58,921 bases of DNA from Micromonospora arborensis. Its GTDB lineage: Bacteria > Actinomycetota > Actinomycetes > Mycobacteriales > Micromonosporaceae. The notes beneath the pieces were generated by a model. That model was not told the origin of the DNA. It searched no databases and saw only the letters and a program-made list of their open reading frames with translations. The stretch is taken from contig NZ_PYBV01000045.1 of the NCBI RefSeq assembly GCF_003205615.1, positions 1-58,921 on the forward strand. Direction: 5' to 3'. Made by a program: the position numbers and the translations under genes. Within the stretch, counting starts at the first letter, position 1. The number at the start of each line of letters is the position of its first letter. Below are positions 34,703-43,387 of the stretch, one piece after another.

Positions 34703-35211
34703 AGACCCGAGGCCGACCCCGGGTATCCGGGCACGACGGTCCGGGCGAATCGCCACCGCCGCCGGCGTCGACTCGGCGCTCAGCAGCTATCACTTCGGCT
34801 CCAAGCAGGGCCTCTTCAGCCAGTCGCTCAACCTGCTGTGCGTCGACCCCACCGCTGTCGACCAGGCCTGCAGGGTGATCAGGCCGGCCTGGCCGACCGC
34901 CTGCTCGACTCGTTCACCGGTCTGTGGGAGGCTGCCGCGCCCGCGGAGAACCGGATGGCCGCCCAGGACGACGACACGATGCGCGCCCTGCGCGACTATC
35001 TGGACGGTGAGCTGCGCCTCCGCATTGCTGAATTTCTCGGCGGACCCGACGCGACGCAACGCGACGCGCCACCGCCGCGGTCGGGGTGCTGAGTGGGCTG
35101 ATCTTCACGCGGTACCTGAACCCGATCGGCGCGCTCTCCCCGGCCGACGTCCGGCAACTCTTCGGGCCGGCGCTGCGGGCCGCCCTGCACGGTCGACCCC
35201 GCCGGGCCTGA
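34693..35211 (+). pseudogene. Frameshifted TetR-family regulator
   Basis: Pieces of one TetR regulator appear in order in changing frames. VLNKTRGRPR (from GTG 34693) is followed by the HTH part RIATAAGVDSALSSYHFGSK one frame away, then ADRLLDSFTGLWEAA...MRALRDYLDGELRLRIAEFLGG in a third frame, then VGVLSGLIFTRYLNPIGALSPADVRQLFGPAL back in the first, ending at 35211. At least three indels are needed, so no full repressor can be made. Confidence 0.82.
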
Positions 35212-35281
35212 CGTCGGCGCCACCTGATGCGGGCGTTTCCGGGGCGTTCGAAAGCCATGGACACAGGTCTTGCGGCGGTCA

Positions 35282-35297
35282 TCGTATACAACATACG
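35282..35297. promoter_or_regulatory. GntR/FCD-type operator upstream of the second peptide operon
   Basis: CGTAT-ACAAC-ATACG is an inverted repeat 32 bp upstream of the binding-protein start. It shares the 9-mer TCGTATACA (35282-35290) with the reverse strand of the palindrome at 43347-43362, in front of the GntR-FCD gene. Two sites with the same core flanking one transport-catabolic unit suggest a single regulator. Confidence 0.6.
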
Positions 35298-35328
35298 CTC
35301 CCCGAATCCCCCACTCGAGGAGCTCTTC

Positions 35329-37005
35329 ATGACGAACCTCTCCGTCAGCGCAACGAGCCTGCCCCGCCGTCGTGTCCTCCGGGTCGCTGTGGCGGCGGCT
35401 GCTGTTGTCTGCACGGTCGTTGCCTGCTCACCGGTGTCGAACAGCGGGGACGGCGACCAGTCCGGCGGCAACCAGTCGGCAGGCCAGGATTCCTTCGGTA
35501 CGCCGGCCGACCCCGCCGCTGTGAAGCAGGGCGGCAAGCTCGTCATCGCCCTCTCCGCGGAGCCCGACGCGCTGGACCCGACACTGTCGCGAAGCCTCTA
35601 CTCCCGCTACGTCTTCCAGGCGATGTGCCAGAAGCTCTACGACGTCAACGAGCAGGCGCAGGTCGTACCGCAGCTCGCCACCGCCCTGCCCACCACGAGC
35701 AGTGACGGCCGCACGGTGACCATCCCGCTGCGTCCGGGCGTGCGCTTCGCGGACGGGACGCCGTTCGACTCCGCCGCGGTGAAGGCCACCCTGCAGCGAC
35801 ACCTCACCAACGCCCGGTCGGCGCGCAAGAGCGAACTCGGCCCCATCGACGGCGTCGACACCCCTGACGCGCAGACCGTCGTCCTTCGACTGAAGCAGCC
35901 GTTCGCGCCCCTGCTCGGCGCCCTCGCCGACCGGGCCGGGATGATCATGAGTGCCAAGGCGCTGCAGAGCCTCGGCGACGACTTCGCCTCGGCGCCGGTC
36001 TGCGTCGGCCCCTTCAAGTTCGCCAAGCGGGTGCCGCAGAACTCGATCGAGGTCGTGAAGGACCCGAACTACTACGAGGCGAACGCGGTCCACCTCGACA
36101 CCATCACGTGGCGCATTCTCAGCGACGCGAGCATCCGCGCCGCCAACCTGCGCTCCGGCGACGCGCAGGTCGCCGACAGCGTCTCCACCCAGGACGTCGC
36201 CTCCCTGCGGCAGGACGCGTCGGTCGCCGTGCTGCAGTCACAGTCCCTCGGCTACCAGGGCCTCACGATCAACATCGGCAACGTCGACGGCGTCGGCACC
36301 GCGCCCAAGCCCATCAACCGCCCGTTGGCCCAGAATGCGAAGGTGCGGCAGGCCTTCGAGCACTCCATCGACCGCAAGGCGCTTGTCGACGCCGTCTTCA
36401 ACGGTGAGCACGCAGTGGCCTGCTCGCCGATCTCACCCGCGAGCTCGTTCTCGTCGCCCGAGGCGCAGACCTGCCCGGCGCACGACCCCGCCAAGGCCAA
36501 GCAGTTGCTCGCCGAGGCGGGTGTGCAGACGCCGTACACGGTCACGATGCTCGCCTCGAACACGCCCGACACGCTGCGCCTCGCGCAGGCGCTGCAGTCC
36601 ATGCTCAAGGACGGCGGATTCGACCTCAAGATCAACCCGGTGGAGTACTCGTCGCTCCTCGACGAGCAGGATCGCGGCAACTTCGAGCTGCTGCAGCTGG
36701 GTTGGAGCGGACGGATCGACCCGGACGCCAACATCACGAACTTCGTCGGCACCAGGGCCAGCCAGAACGTCTCCGGCTACAGCAACCCCCAGCTCGACAC
36801 CCTGCTGACCCAGGCCCGCCAGGCCGGCGACATCGAAGAGCGCAAGAAGCTGTACGGGCAGGCGGTAACGCTGCTCCAGCAGGACGACGCGCTGATCTAC
36901 CTCTACCGGCAGCGGAACCTGACCGCCGTGAGCAAGCAGATCCAGGGCCTGCAGGTCTTCCCGGACGGTGTGATCCGGGCAGCCTTCGCCGGCTTCGCCA
37001 AGTAG
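35329..37005 (+). CDS. Peptide ABC transporter substrate-binding lipoprotein (SBP family 5), second system
   Basis: A 558-residue extracytoplasmic binding protein. A twin-arginine-like basic stretch (LPRRRVLRVAVAAAAVVC) leads into the lipobox VVAC, followed by a Gly/Ser/Gln-rich linker and an SBP_bac_5 domain (GKLVIALSAEPDALDPTLSRS; VTIPLRPGVRFADGTPFDSAAVKATLQRHL). First gene of a six-gene operon with overlapping downstream genes. The linked gamma-glutamyltransferase suggests a gamma-glutamyl peptide ligand (inference). AGGAG precedes ATG 35329. Confidence 0.92.
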   Translation: MTNLSVSATSLPRRRVLRVAVAAAAVVCTVVACSPVSNSGDGDQSGGNQSAGQDSFGTPADPAAVKQGGKLVIALSAEPDALDPTLSRSLYSRYVFQAMCQKLYDVNEQAQVVPQLATALPTTSSDGRTVTIPLRPGVRFADGTPFDSAAVKATLQRHLTNARSARKSELGPIDGVDTPDAQTVVLRLKQPFAPLLGALADRAGMIMSAKALQSLGDDFASAPVCVGPFKFAKRVPQNSIEVVKDPNYYEANAVHLDTITWRILSDASIRAANLRSGDAQVADSVSTQDVASLRQDASVAVLQSQSLGYQGLTINIGNVDGVGTAPKPINRPLAQNAKVRQAFEHSIDRKALVDAVFNGEHAVACSPISPASSFSSPEAQTCPAHDPAKAKQLLAEAGVQTPYTVTMLASNTPDTLRLAQALQSMLKDGGFDLKINPVEYSSLLDEQDRGNFELLQLGWSGRIDPDANITNFVGTRASQNVSGYSNPQLDTLLTQARQAGDIEERKKLYGQAVTLLQQDDALIYLYRQRNLTAVSKQIQGLQVFPDGVIRAAFAGFAK

Positions 37006-37011
37006 GTCACC

Positions 37012-37968
37012 GTGGCCCGGTATCTCCTCACGCGCGCCTGGCAGTCGGCGCTGACACTGCTGCTGTCGACGATCGTGGTGTTCGTCGGCGTGCGGGCGCT
37101 GCCCGGCGACCCGGCCCTCGCGCTGGCCGGGGAGGACCGGTCGCCCGAGGCGCTGGAGGCCATCCGTCGGCACTACGGGCTGGACCAGCCGCTGCCGGTC
37201 CAGTTCGCGCAGTACGTGGAACGCCTGGTGCAGGGCGACTTCGGGGTGTCGATCCGGACCGGTACGCCAGTCTCGTCGATGCTCACGACCGCCCTGCCGG
37301 TGACCGTCGAGCTGTCCGTACTGGCGATCCTCATCGCCGCGGCGCTCGGGGTCGGCGCCGGTGTGCTCGCAGCGGTCCGCCGCGGGCGCCCGGCGGAGTG
37401 GCTCGCCAACGGCCTGGCCCTGATCGGCCTGTCGGTGCCGCACTTCTGGCTCGGGCTGCTCGCGATCCTCTACCTCTCCGTGGCGACCGGCCTGTTCCCC
37501 GCCTCCGGCTTCGTGCCGTTCCTGGAGGACCCCGTGGACAACCTGCACCACATCGTCCTGCCGGCCGTGATCCTCGGGACTGGCCTCGCCGCCATCATCA
37601 TGCGGCAGACCCGGTCGGCGATGCTGGATTCCCTGTCCTCCGACTACGTGCGGACGGCGAAGGCGAAGGGCCTGCGGCCGCGCGCCGTCATCACCCGACA
37701 CGCCCTGCGGAACAGCCTCATCGTGGTGGTGACCGTCGTGGGCCTTCAACTCGGCGGTCTGATCTCGGGCGCGGTCGTCACCGAACAGATCTTCGGGCTC
37801 CCGGGCTTCGGCAAGATGACCATCGACGCGGTGTTCCAAAGGGACTACCCGGTGATCCAGGCCGTCGTCCTGCTCACCGCGACCGCCTACATCGTGATCA
37901 ACTTCTTCGTGGACCTGCTCTACTCGGTCATCGACCCACGAATCCGAGTGACGGGAGATCCGGCATGA
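37012..37968 (+). CDS. Peptide ABC transporter permease, DppB type, second system
   Basis: A 318-residue permease with N-terminal TM (YLLTRAWQSALTLLLSTIVVFV), LPGDPALALAGEDRSPEAL after TM1, and the transport domain with EAA loop (SSDYVRTAKAKGLRPRAVITRHALRN) and VVTEQIFGLPGFG. About six TM segments. GTG at 37012, six bases after the binding-protein stop. Its TGA overlaps the next ATG. Confidence 0.93.
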   Translation: MARYLLTRAWQSALTLLLSTIVVFVGVRALPGDPALALAGEDRSPEALEAIRRHYGLDQPLPVQFAQYVERLVQGDFGVSIRTGTPVSSMLTTALPVTVELSVLAILIAAALGVGAGVLAAVRRGRPAEWLANGLALIGLSVPHFWLGLLAILYLSVATGLFPASGFVPFLEDPVDNLHHIVLPAVILGTGLAAIIMRQTRSAMLDSLSSDYVRTAKAKGLRPRAVITRHALRNSLIVVVTVVGLQLGGLISGAVVTEQIFGLPGFGKMTIDAVFQRDYPVIQAVVLLTATAYIVINFFVDLLYSVIDPRIRVTGDPA

Positions 37969-38852
37969 CCGTTCTCACCGTGCCGATCGCGGAGACCGCC
38001 TCCGCCAGCATCACCCGGCGGACGCGCGTGCTGCGGCGGTTGCGTCGCAACCCGCTCGCCGTCGTGAGCTTCGTCGTGCTGGCACTCGCGGCCGGCATCG
38101 CGCTGCTCTCACCGTGGCTCGCGCCCTACTCCGTCGACCAGACCGACTTCGCCCGTGTGTTCGTACCTCCCGGCAGCCCCGGGCACGTGCTCGGCACCGA
38201 CGACCTCGGTCGGGACGTCCTCTCCCGCATCATGCTCGGAGCGCGGGCATCGCTGCAGGTGGGGCTCCTGGCGGTGGCCACCTCCCTGGTCCTCGGGGTG
38301 CCGCTCGGGCTCGCCGCCGGTTACTTCCGGGCCTGGGACGCGGTGATCTCGCGCTTCACCGACCTGCTGCTCGCGTTTCCGTTCCTGATCATGGCGGTGG
38401 GGCTGGCCGCCATCCGGGGGGCCAGCCTGGGCAACGCCGCCGTGGCCATCGGCATCGCACAGATCCCCGGCGTGATCCGGGTCGTCCGCTCGGACACGCT
38501 GCGCCTCAAGTCACTGGACTTCGTCGCGGCGGCCGTCGTGGACGGGGCAAGCGACCTGTGGGTGCTGACCCGGCACATCCTGCCGAACGCGACGTCGGTG
38601 ATCCTGGTGCAGGCCACGGTCGCCATCCCGGCCGCGATCCTCGGCGAGGCGGTGCTGTCGTTCCTCGGCCTCGGCATCCAACCCCCGGCACCCAGCCTGG
38701 GCACCATGCTGGCCACCGCCCAGCAGTTCGCCGCCCGTGCACCGTGGGCCGCGGTCCTGCCCGGCGTCGTGATCATGGGTCTGGCGTTGGCGTTCAACGT
38801 CTTCGGCGATGCCCTCCGCGACGCTCTCGACCCGAAGGGAGACCGACGATGA
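37965..38852 (+). CDS. Peptide ABC transporter permease, DppC type, second system
   Basis: A 295-residue permease: cytoplasmic N-tail (TRRTRVLRRLRRNPLAVVS), TM1, PPGSPGHVLGTDDLGRDVLSRIMLGARASL, and the transport domain with EAA loop (LDFVAAAVVDGASDLWVLTRHILPN) and EAVLSFLGLGIQPP. Four-base ATGA overlaps on both sides place it between the DppB-type permease and the first ATPase, so subunit synthesis is translationally coupled. Confidence 0.93.
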   Translation: MTVLTVPIAETASASITRRTRVLRRLRRNPLAVVSFVVLALAAGIALLSPWLAPYSVDQTDFARVFVPPGSPGHVLGTDDLGRDVLSRIMLGARASLQVGLLAVATSLVLGVPLGLAAGYFRAWDAVISRFTDLLLAFPFLIMAVGLAAIRGASLGNAAVAIGIAQIPGVIRVVRSDTLRLKSLDFVAAAVVDGASDLWVLTRHILPNATSVILVQATVAIPAAILGEAVLSFLGLGIQPPAPSLGTMLATAQQFAARAPWAAVLPGVVIMGLALAFNVFGDALRDALDPKGDRR

Positions 38853-39856
38853 GCACCGTCTCCGCGCCCGTGCTGGAGATCCGCGACCTCTCGGTGTCCT
38901 TCCCGACCGAGACCGGCACCGTCTCGGCAGTCGACGGCGTCAGCCTGGATCTCGCCCCCGGGGAGATCGTCGGGATGGTGGGCGAGTCGGGGTGCGGCAA
39001 GAGCGTCACCGCGATGAGCATCGCCGGCCTGCTGCCCGGCAGCGCCCGGATCACCGGCTCGGTACGCCTCAACGGCACCGAGCTGGTCGGCGCCCGCGAG
39101 TCGGCGCTCCGGCGGGTACGCGGCCAGGAGATCGCCTACATCTTCCAGGAGCCGATGACGTCTTTGAACCCGGTGCTCACCGTGGGGCGTCAGATCGGGG
39201 AGGTGCTCCAGGTCCACGAGCGGATGTCCCGACGGGCGGCGCGGGCCCGCGCCGTCGAGCTGCTGACGCGCGTCGGGATCCCGTCCGCTGCCGTTCGCGT
39301 CGACGCCTATCCGCACCAGCTCTCCGGCGGGATGCGCCAGCGCGTGATGATCGCGATGGCGGTGGCCTGCGGCCCGAAGGTGCTGGTGGCCGACGAGCCC
39401 ACCACCGCGCTGGACGTCACGGTCCAGGCCGGCATCCTCCAGGTGCTGCGGGACCTGCGCGACCGGCTCGGCACGAGCGTCCTCATCATCACGCACGACC
39501 TCGGTGTGATCGCCGACATCGCGGACCGCGTCGTCGTCATGTACGCGGGGCGGGTGGTGGAGCGGGCACCGGTCGACGACCTGTTCGCGCACCCGCAGCA
39601 CCATTACACGGCCGGACTCCTGTCCGCGTCGCCCCAGCCGGGCCGGCACGCCGGCACGGATCGGTTGACGGAGATCCCCGGGCTGGTGCCCGTCCTGTCG
39701 TCCCAGCCGGACGCGTGCACGTTCGCGGACCGCTGCCCGGCCGCCGACGCGCGGTGCCGCGACTCCGCACCGCCGCTGGAGGGGCACGGCGGCACGGACC
39801 ACCTCGCGGCCTGTTGGCACCCCTGCTCGATGGCACACCAGGAGGCGAACCGATGA
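38849..39856 (+). CDS. Peptide ABC transporter ATPase, DppD type, second system
   Basis: A 335-residue ATPase with Walker A GESGCGKS, Q-loop IFQEPMTS, signature SGGMRQRVMIAMAV, Walker B VLVADEPTTALD and switch ITHDLG. The C-terminal family extension has a cysteine group (CTFADRCPAADARC). It overlaps its neighbours by ATGA on both sides. Confidence 0.93.
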   Translation: MSTVSAPVLEIRDLSVSFPTETGTVSAVDGVSLDLAPGEIVGMVGESGCGKSVTAMSIAGLLPGSARITGSVRLNGTELVGARESALRRVRGQEIAYIFQEPMTSLNPVLTVGRQIGEVLQVHERMSRRAARARAVELLTRVGIPSAAVRVDAYPHQLSGGMRQRVMIAMAVACGPKVLVADEPTTALDVTVQAGILQVLRDLRDRLGTSVLIITHDLGVIADIADRVVVMYAGRVVERAPVDDLFAHPQHHYTAGLLSASPQPGRHAGTDRLTEIPGLVPVLSSQPDACTFADRCPAADARCRDSAPPLEGHGGTDHLAACWHPCSMAHQEANR

Positions 39857-40854
39857 CGCCGCAGCCCAACGCCCTGGAGATCGAGGACCTGGTGATGCAC
39901 TTCGGCCCGGTCCGCGCCGTGGACGGGGTGTCGCTCACGATCCCGAGGGGCCGGGTCACGGCACTGGTGGGGGAGAGCGGTTCCGGGAAGTCGACAGTGG
40001 GCCGATGCGTGGTGCGGCTCGTCGAGCCGACCGCGGGTACGGTCCAGATCGCCGGTACGGACGTCACCCACCTGTCCCGACGGCGGCTGCGCCCCCACCG
40101 TGGCGCGGTGTCCATCGTCTTCCAGGACCCGGCCGCGTCACTGGACCCGCGGATGCTTGTCGGCGAGATCGTGGCCGAGCCGCTGCGGCTGGCCGGAAAA
40201 GGGTTCTCCCGGCGCGAGCGGGAGGCCCGCGTCGCTGGGCAACTCGAGCGGGTGGGCCTGCGGGCCGAGGTGGCGCGTCGCTACCCCCACGAGCTGTCCG
40301 GCGGGCAACGTCAACGGGTCAGCATCGCCCGAGCACTGATCTCCGAACCCATGCTGCTCATCGCCGACGAACCGACAAGCGCGCTCGACGTGTCCGTGCA
40401 GGCGTCGGTGCTCAACCTCCTCGCCGACCTGCAACGCGACATCGGGTTCGCCTGCCTCTTCATCACCCACGACCTGTCCGCGGTCGAGTACCTGGCCGAC
40501 GACATCGCCGTCATGTACCTGGGCCAACTCGTCGAGAAGGGCACCCGCGAGCGGATCTTCGCCCGGCCCGCCCACCCGTACACGCAGGCGCTGCTGTCGG
40601 CCGCGCCGGTGGCCGACCCGGTGCGCCAACGGCAGCGTCAACCGGTGCTGCTCGGCGACGACCTGCCGTCCGCGCTCGACCCGCCGTCCGGCTGCCGGTT
40701 CCGTACCCGGTGCCCGCTCGCGTTCGACAGGTGCGCGACGGAGGTGCCGGCGCAGACTCCGATCGGCGACGGCATGGCGGCCTGCCACCTGGTCCAGCCG
40801 GACGGCACCGGCCCCGACGTTCGCACCACAGATCCCAGTGAGGTGTTGTCATGA
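39853..40854 (+). CDS. Peptide ABC transporter ATPase, DppF type, second system
   Basis: A 333-residue partner ATPase: Walker A GESGSGKS, Q-loop VFQDPAAS, signature SGGQRQRVSIARAL, Walker B LLIADEPTSALD, switch ITHDLS, then the oligopeptide-transporter C-terminus (CRFRTRCPLAFDRC). Its stop overlaps the gamma-glutamyltransferase ATG, binding transport and catabolism into one coupled unit. Confidence 0.93.
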   Translation: MTPQPNALEIEDLVMHFGPVRAVDGVSLTIPRGRVTALVGESGSGKSTVGRCVVRLVEPTAGTVQIAGTDVTHLSRRRLRPHRGAVSIVFQDPAASLDPRMLVGEIVAEPLRLAGKGFSRREREARVAGQLERVGLRAEVARRYPHELSGGQRQRVSIARALISEPMLLIADEPTSALDVSVQASVLNLLADLQRDIGFACLFITHDLSAVEYLADDIAVMYLGQLVEKGTRERIFARPAHPYTQALLSAAPVADPVRQRQRQPVLLGDDLPSALDPPSGCRFRTRCPLAFDRCATEVPAQTPIGDGMAACHLVQPDGTGPDVRTTDPSEVLS

Positions 40855-42641
40855 CGTTCACGACCCGACCCACGTTGCAGGGCACCTTCGGCATGGTGTC
40901 CTCGACGCACTGGCTCGCCAGCCAGGCGGCGATGGGCATCCTCGAACGCGGGGGCAACGCCTTCGACGCGGCGGTCACCGCCGGGTTCGTCCTGCACGTG
41001 GTCGAGCCGCACCTGAACGGGCCGGGTGGCGAGGTGCCGGCCATCGTGGCCACCGCTCAGGACCCGAGGCCGAAGGTGCTGTGCGGTCAGGGGCCGGCAC
41101 CGGCGGGCGCCACCATCGCGCACTTCCGGTCCCTCGGAATGGACCTCATCCCCGGGGCCGGGCCGCTCGCCGCGGCCGTGCCCGGCGCCGTGGACGCCTG
41201 GCTCCTGCTGCTGCGCGAGCACGGCACGCTCACCCTCGCCGAGGTGCTGGAGCCGGCGATCGGCTACGCCGGCGCCGGTCACCCGCTGCTGGGCCGCGTC
41301 GGTGACACCGTGGCGGCGGTGCGGTCGCTGTTCGAGGAACACTGGCCCACCTCCGCCGCGCTGTGGCTGCGTAACGGCCGGCCACCGGCCGCGGGGGAGA
41401 TGTTCGCCAACCCGGTGTACGCGCGCACACTGAGCAGGCTGGTCGAGGCCGGGCAGGCGGCCGGCGCCGACCGGGAGGCACAGATCGAGGCGGCGCGGCG
41501 GGCCTGGAGCACGGGTTTCGTCGCCGAGGCGATCGAGACGTTCAGCCGACAGCCGTTCCGGGACTCCAGTGGACGCCCGAACGCCGGGCTCGTGACCGGC
41601 GACGACCTTGCCGCGTACTCGGCGACCTGGGAGGCGCCCGCCACCCTCGACTGGCACGGCTACTCGGTGGCGAAGACCGGTTTCTGGGGGCAGGGCCCGG
41701 TGCTGCTGGAGGCACTGGCCACCCTGGACGCGCTCGACGACCCCGGCGCGTACGACGCGGGGACCGCGGCGGGCGTCCACGCTCAGGTCGAGGCGCTCAA
41801 GCTCGCCTTCGCCGACCGCGAGGCCTGGTACGGCGACGGCACCGACGTGCCCGCCAAGGCGCTGCTCTCCCGGGAGTACGCGCGGGAGCGGGCGGCCCTG
41901 ATCGGCGACCGGGCGTCGGCGGAGCTACGGCCGGGGCGTCCCGACGGGGCGCAGCCACGCCTACCGGCCCACGTCCAACCCGGTGCGGGACGTCGCACCG
42001 ACTCGACGGACGCCACCACGGGGGAGCCGACCGTCCAGTCGGATGGGGTGACCCGCGGCGACACCTGTCACGTGGACGTGGTCGACCGCTGGGGCAACAT
42101 GATCTCCGCGACCCCGAGTGGCGGCTGGTTGCAGAGCTCGCCCACCATTCCGGAGCTCGGTTTCCCGCTGGGGAGCCGGCTGCAGATGTTCTGGCTGGAG
42201 GAGGGGCTCGCCTCGTCGCTGGCACCGGGCCGTCGCCCGCGTACGACACTGAGCCCGACGATGGTGCACCGCGACGGGGAGCCGGTGCTGGCGTGCGGCA
42301 CTCCCGGCGGCGACCAGCAGGACCAGTGGCAGCTACCGTTCCTGCTTCGCCATCTCGTCGGTGGTCAGCCCCTCCAGGAGGCCATCGACGCGCCGGCCTG
42401 GCACACGCTCAGCCTGCCGGGGTCGTTCTATCCACGGGACATGGAGCCCGGGGTCCTGGTGGTGGAGGACCGGCTCGACGACGACGTGCAGGCCACCCTG
42501 CGGGCGTACGGGCACGAGGTGCGGCGCTCCGACGGGTGGAGCCTCGGTCGGCTCTGCGCGGTGAGCCGCGACCCGGCTACGGGTGTGCTGGCGGCCGGCG
42601 CGAACCCGCGGGGGATGCAGGGCTACGCGTGCGGCCGTTAG
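40851..42641 (+). CDS. ggt: Gamma-glutamyltransferase-family enzyme without signal peptide
   Basis: A 596-residue Ntn-hydrolase of the GGT family, which autocleaves before a threonine and hydrolyses or transfers gamma-glutamyl groups (for example from glutathione). The cleavage site is Thr405 in RGDTCHVDVVDRWGN. The usual large-subunit blocks (AAMGILERGGNAFDAAV) and small-subunit blocks (RPRTTLSPTMV; GTPGGDQQDQWQ) are visible. Unlike typical periplasmic or secreted GGTs it has no signal peptide, so it should act in the cytoplasm on imported substrate. It is coupled to the upstream ATPase (ATGA), and its TAG overlaps the TAA of the convergent GntR gene. Some GGT-family members are amidases with other acyl substrates, so the exact substrate is open. 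Confidence 0.88.
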   Translation: MTFTTRPTLQGTFGMVSSTHWLASQAAMGILERGGNAFDAAVTAGFVLHVVEPHLNGPGGEVPAIVATAQDPRPKVLCGQGPAPAGATIAHFRSLGMDLIPGAGPLAAAVPGAVDAWLLLLREHGTLTLAEVLEPAIGYAGAGHPLLGRVGDTVAAVRSLFEEHWPTSAALWLRNGRPPAAGEMFANPVYARTLSRLVEAGQAAGADREAQIEAARRAWSTGFVAEAIETFSRQPFRDSSGRPNAGLVTGDDLAAYSATWEAPATLDWHGYSVAKTGFWGQGPVLLEALATLDALDDPGAYDAGTAAGVHAQVEALKLAFADREAWYGDGTDVPAKALLSREYARERAALIGDRASAELRPGRPDGAQPRLPAHVQPGAGRRTDSTDATTGEPTVQSDGVTRGDTCHVDVVDRWGNMISATPSGGWLQSSPTIPELGFPLGSRLQMFWLEEGLASSLAPGRRPRTTLSPTMVHRDGEPVLACGTPGGDQQDQWQLPFLLRHLVGGQPLQEAIDAPAWHTLSLPGSFYPRDMEPGVLVVEDRLDDDVQATLRAYGHEVRRSDGWSLGRLCAVSRDPATGVLAAGANPRGMQGYACGR

Positions 42642-43318
42642 TGGACGCCGTAGCCACCCTCGGCGTTCTCGTACGCCGCCGCGGATGCCGCGTCGAGATG
42701 GTCGAGTGCGGCCCGCTCGGCGCGGTCACCGTCGCCTGACTCGATGGCGTCCACGAGCTGGATGTGCTCGGCCCACGAGTGCGGCGCGCGTTCCGCCGCG
42801 CCCAGCCGGAAGACCCACTGGACATGGAGGTAGAGCGACTTGGCGATCGACGACAGCCAGGGGTTTCCGCTGATCTGGAGGATGCGCAGGTGCAACGCGC
42901 TGTTCAGCTCGGCGACCCGGGCCAGGTCCTGCCGCTGCGTCGCGTCGCGGCCCTCGTCGAGCAGAGCACGCAGGGCCGCCACGTCCGCCGCGGTGGCCCG
43001 CTCGGCGGCCAGCCGGGCGGCCAGCGCCTCCAGGCGCTCGCGGACGGCGAACATGTCGGCGATGGTCCCGCTGCTGGGGGAGGCGACGACCGCTCCCCGG
43101 CGGGGGAGGATCACCACGAAGCCCTCCGCCTCCGCGACGCGCAGAGCCTCGCGGACGGGGTTGCGGGAAACCCCGAAGTCCTCGGCCAGCCGGTCCTCGG
43201 TGAGCCGTTCGCCGGGAAGGTAGTCGCCGTCGATGATGGCGGTCCGCAGAGCGGCGAGGACCTGGTCGCGTAGCGGCAGGTGTTGCGCGCCGAGCTTGTC
43301 CCGCAGATCTTCAGCCAC
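42638..43318 (-). CDS. GntR-family regulator, FCD (FadR) subfamily
   Basis: A 226-residue repressor. An N-terminal winged helix (PLRDQVLAALRTAIIDGDYLPGERLTEDRLAEDFGVSRNPVREALRVAEAEGFV) is followed by a helical FCD effector domain (MFAVRERLEALAARLAAE ... LNSALHLRILQISGNPWL ... SWAEHIQLVDAIESGD) with the expected metal-binding Asp/His positions. GTG 43318 has GAGAGG upstream. It converges on the ggt gene with overlapping stop codons and diverges from the DUF1275 gene. Palindromes at 43347 and 35282 are its likely sites. Confidence 0.92.
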   Translation of the reverse strand: MAEDLRDKLGAQHLPLRDQVLAALRTAIIDGDYLPGERLTEDRLAEDFGVSRNPVREALRVAEAEGFVVILPRRGAVVASPSSGTIADMFAVRERLEALAARLAAERATAADVAALRALLDEGRDATQRQDLARVAELNSALHLRILQISGNPWLSSIAKSLYLHVQWVFRLGAAERAPHSWAEHIQLVDAIESGDGDRAERAALDHLDAASAAAYENAEGGYGVH

Positions 43319-43346
43319 CAGGTCGCCTCTCCGTAACGTGTCCGAG

Positions 43347-43362
43347 CTTCGTGTATACGAAG
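43347..43362. promoter_or_regulatory. Palindromic operator of the GntR-FCD regulator
   Basis: CTTCGT-GTAT-ACGAAG is a perfect inverted repeat 29 bp upstream of the GntR start and 26 bp upstream of the DUF1275 start. The reverse strand contains TCGTATACA, identical to the core of the site before the second peptide operon. Confidence 0.68.
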
Positions 43363-43387
43363 AACAATCTCTGGAGGATAGCCGACA

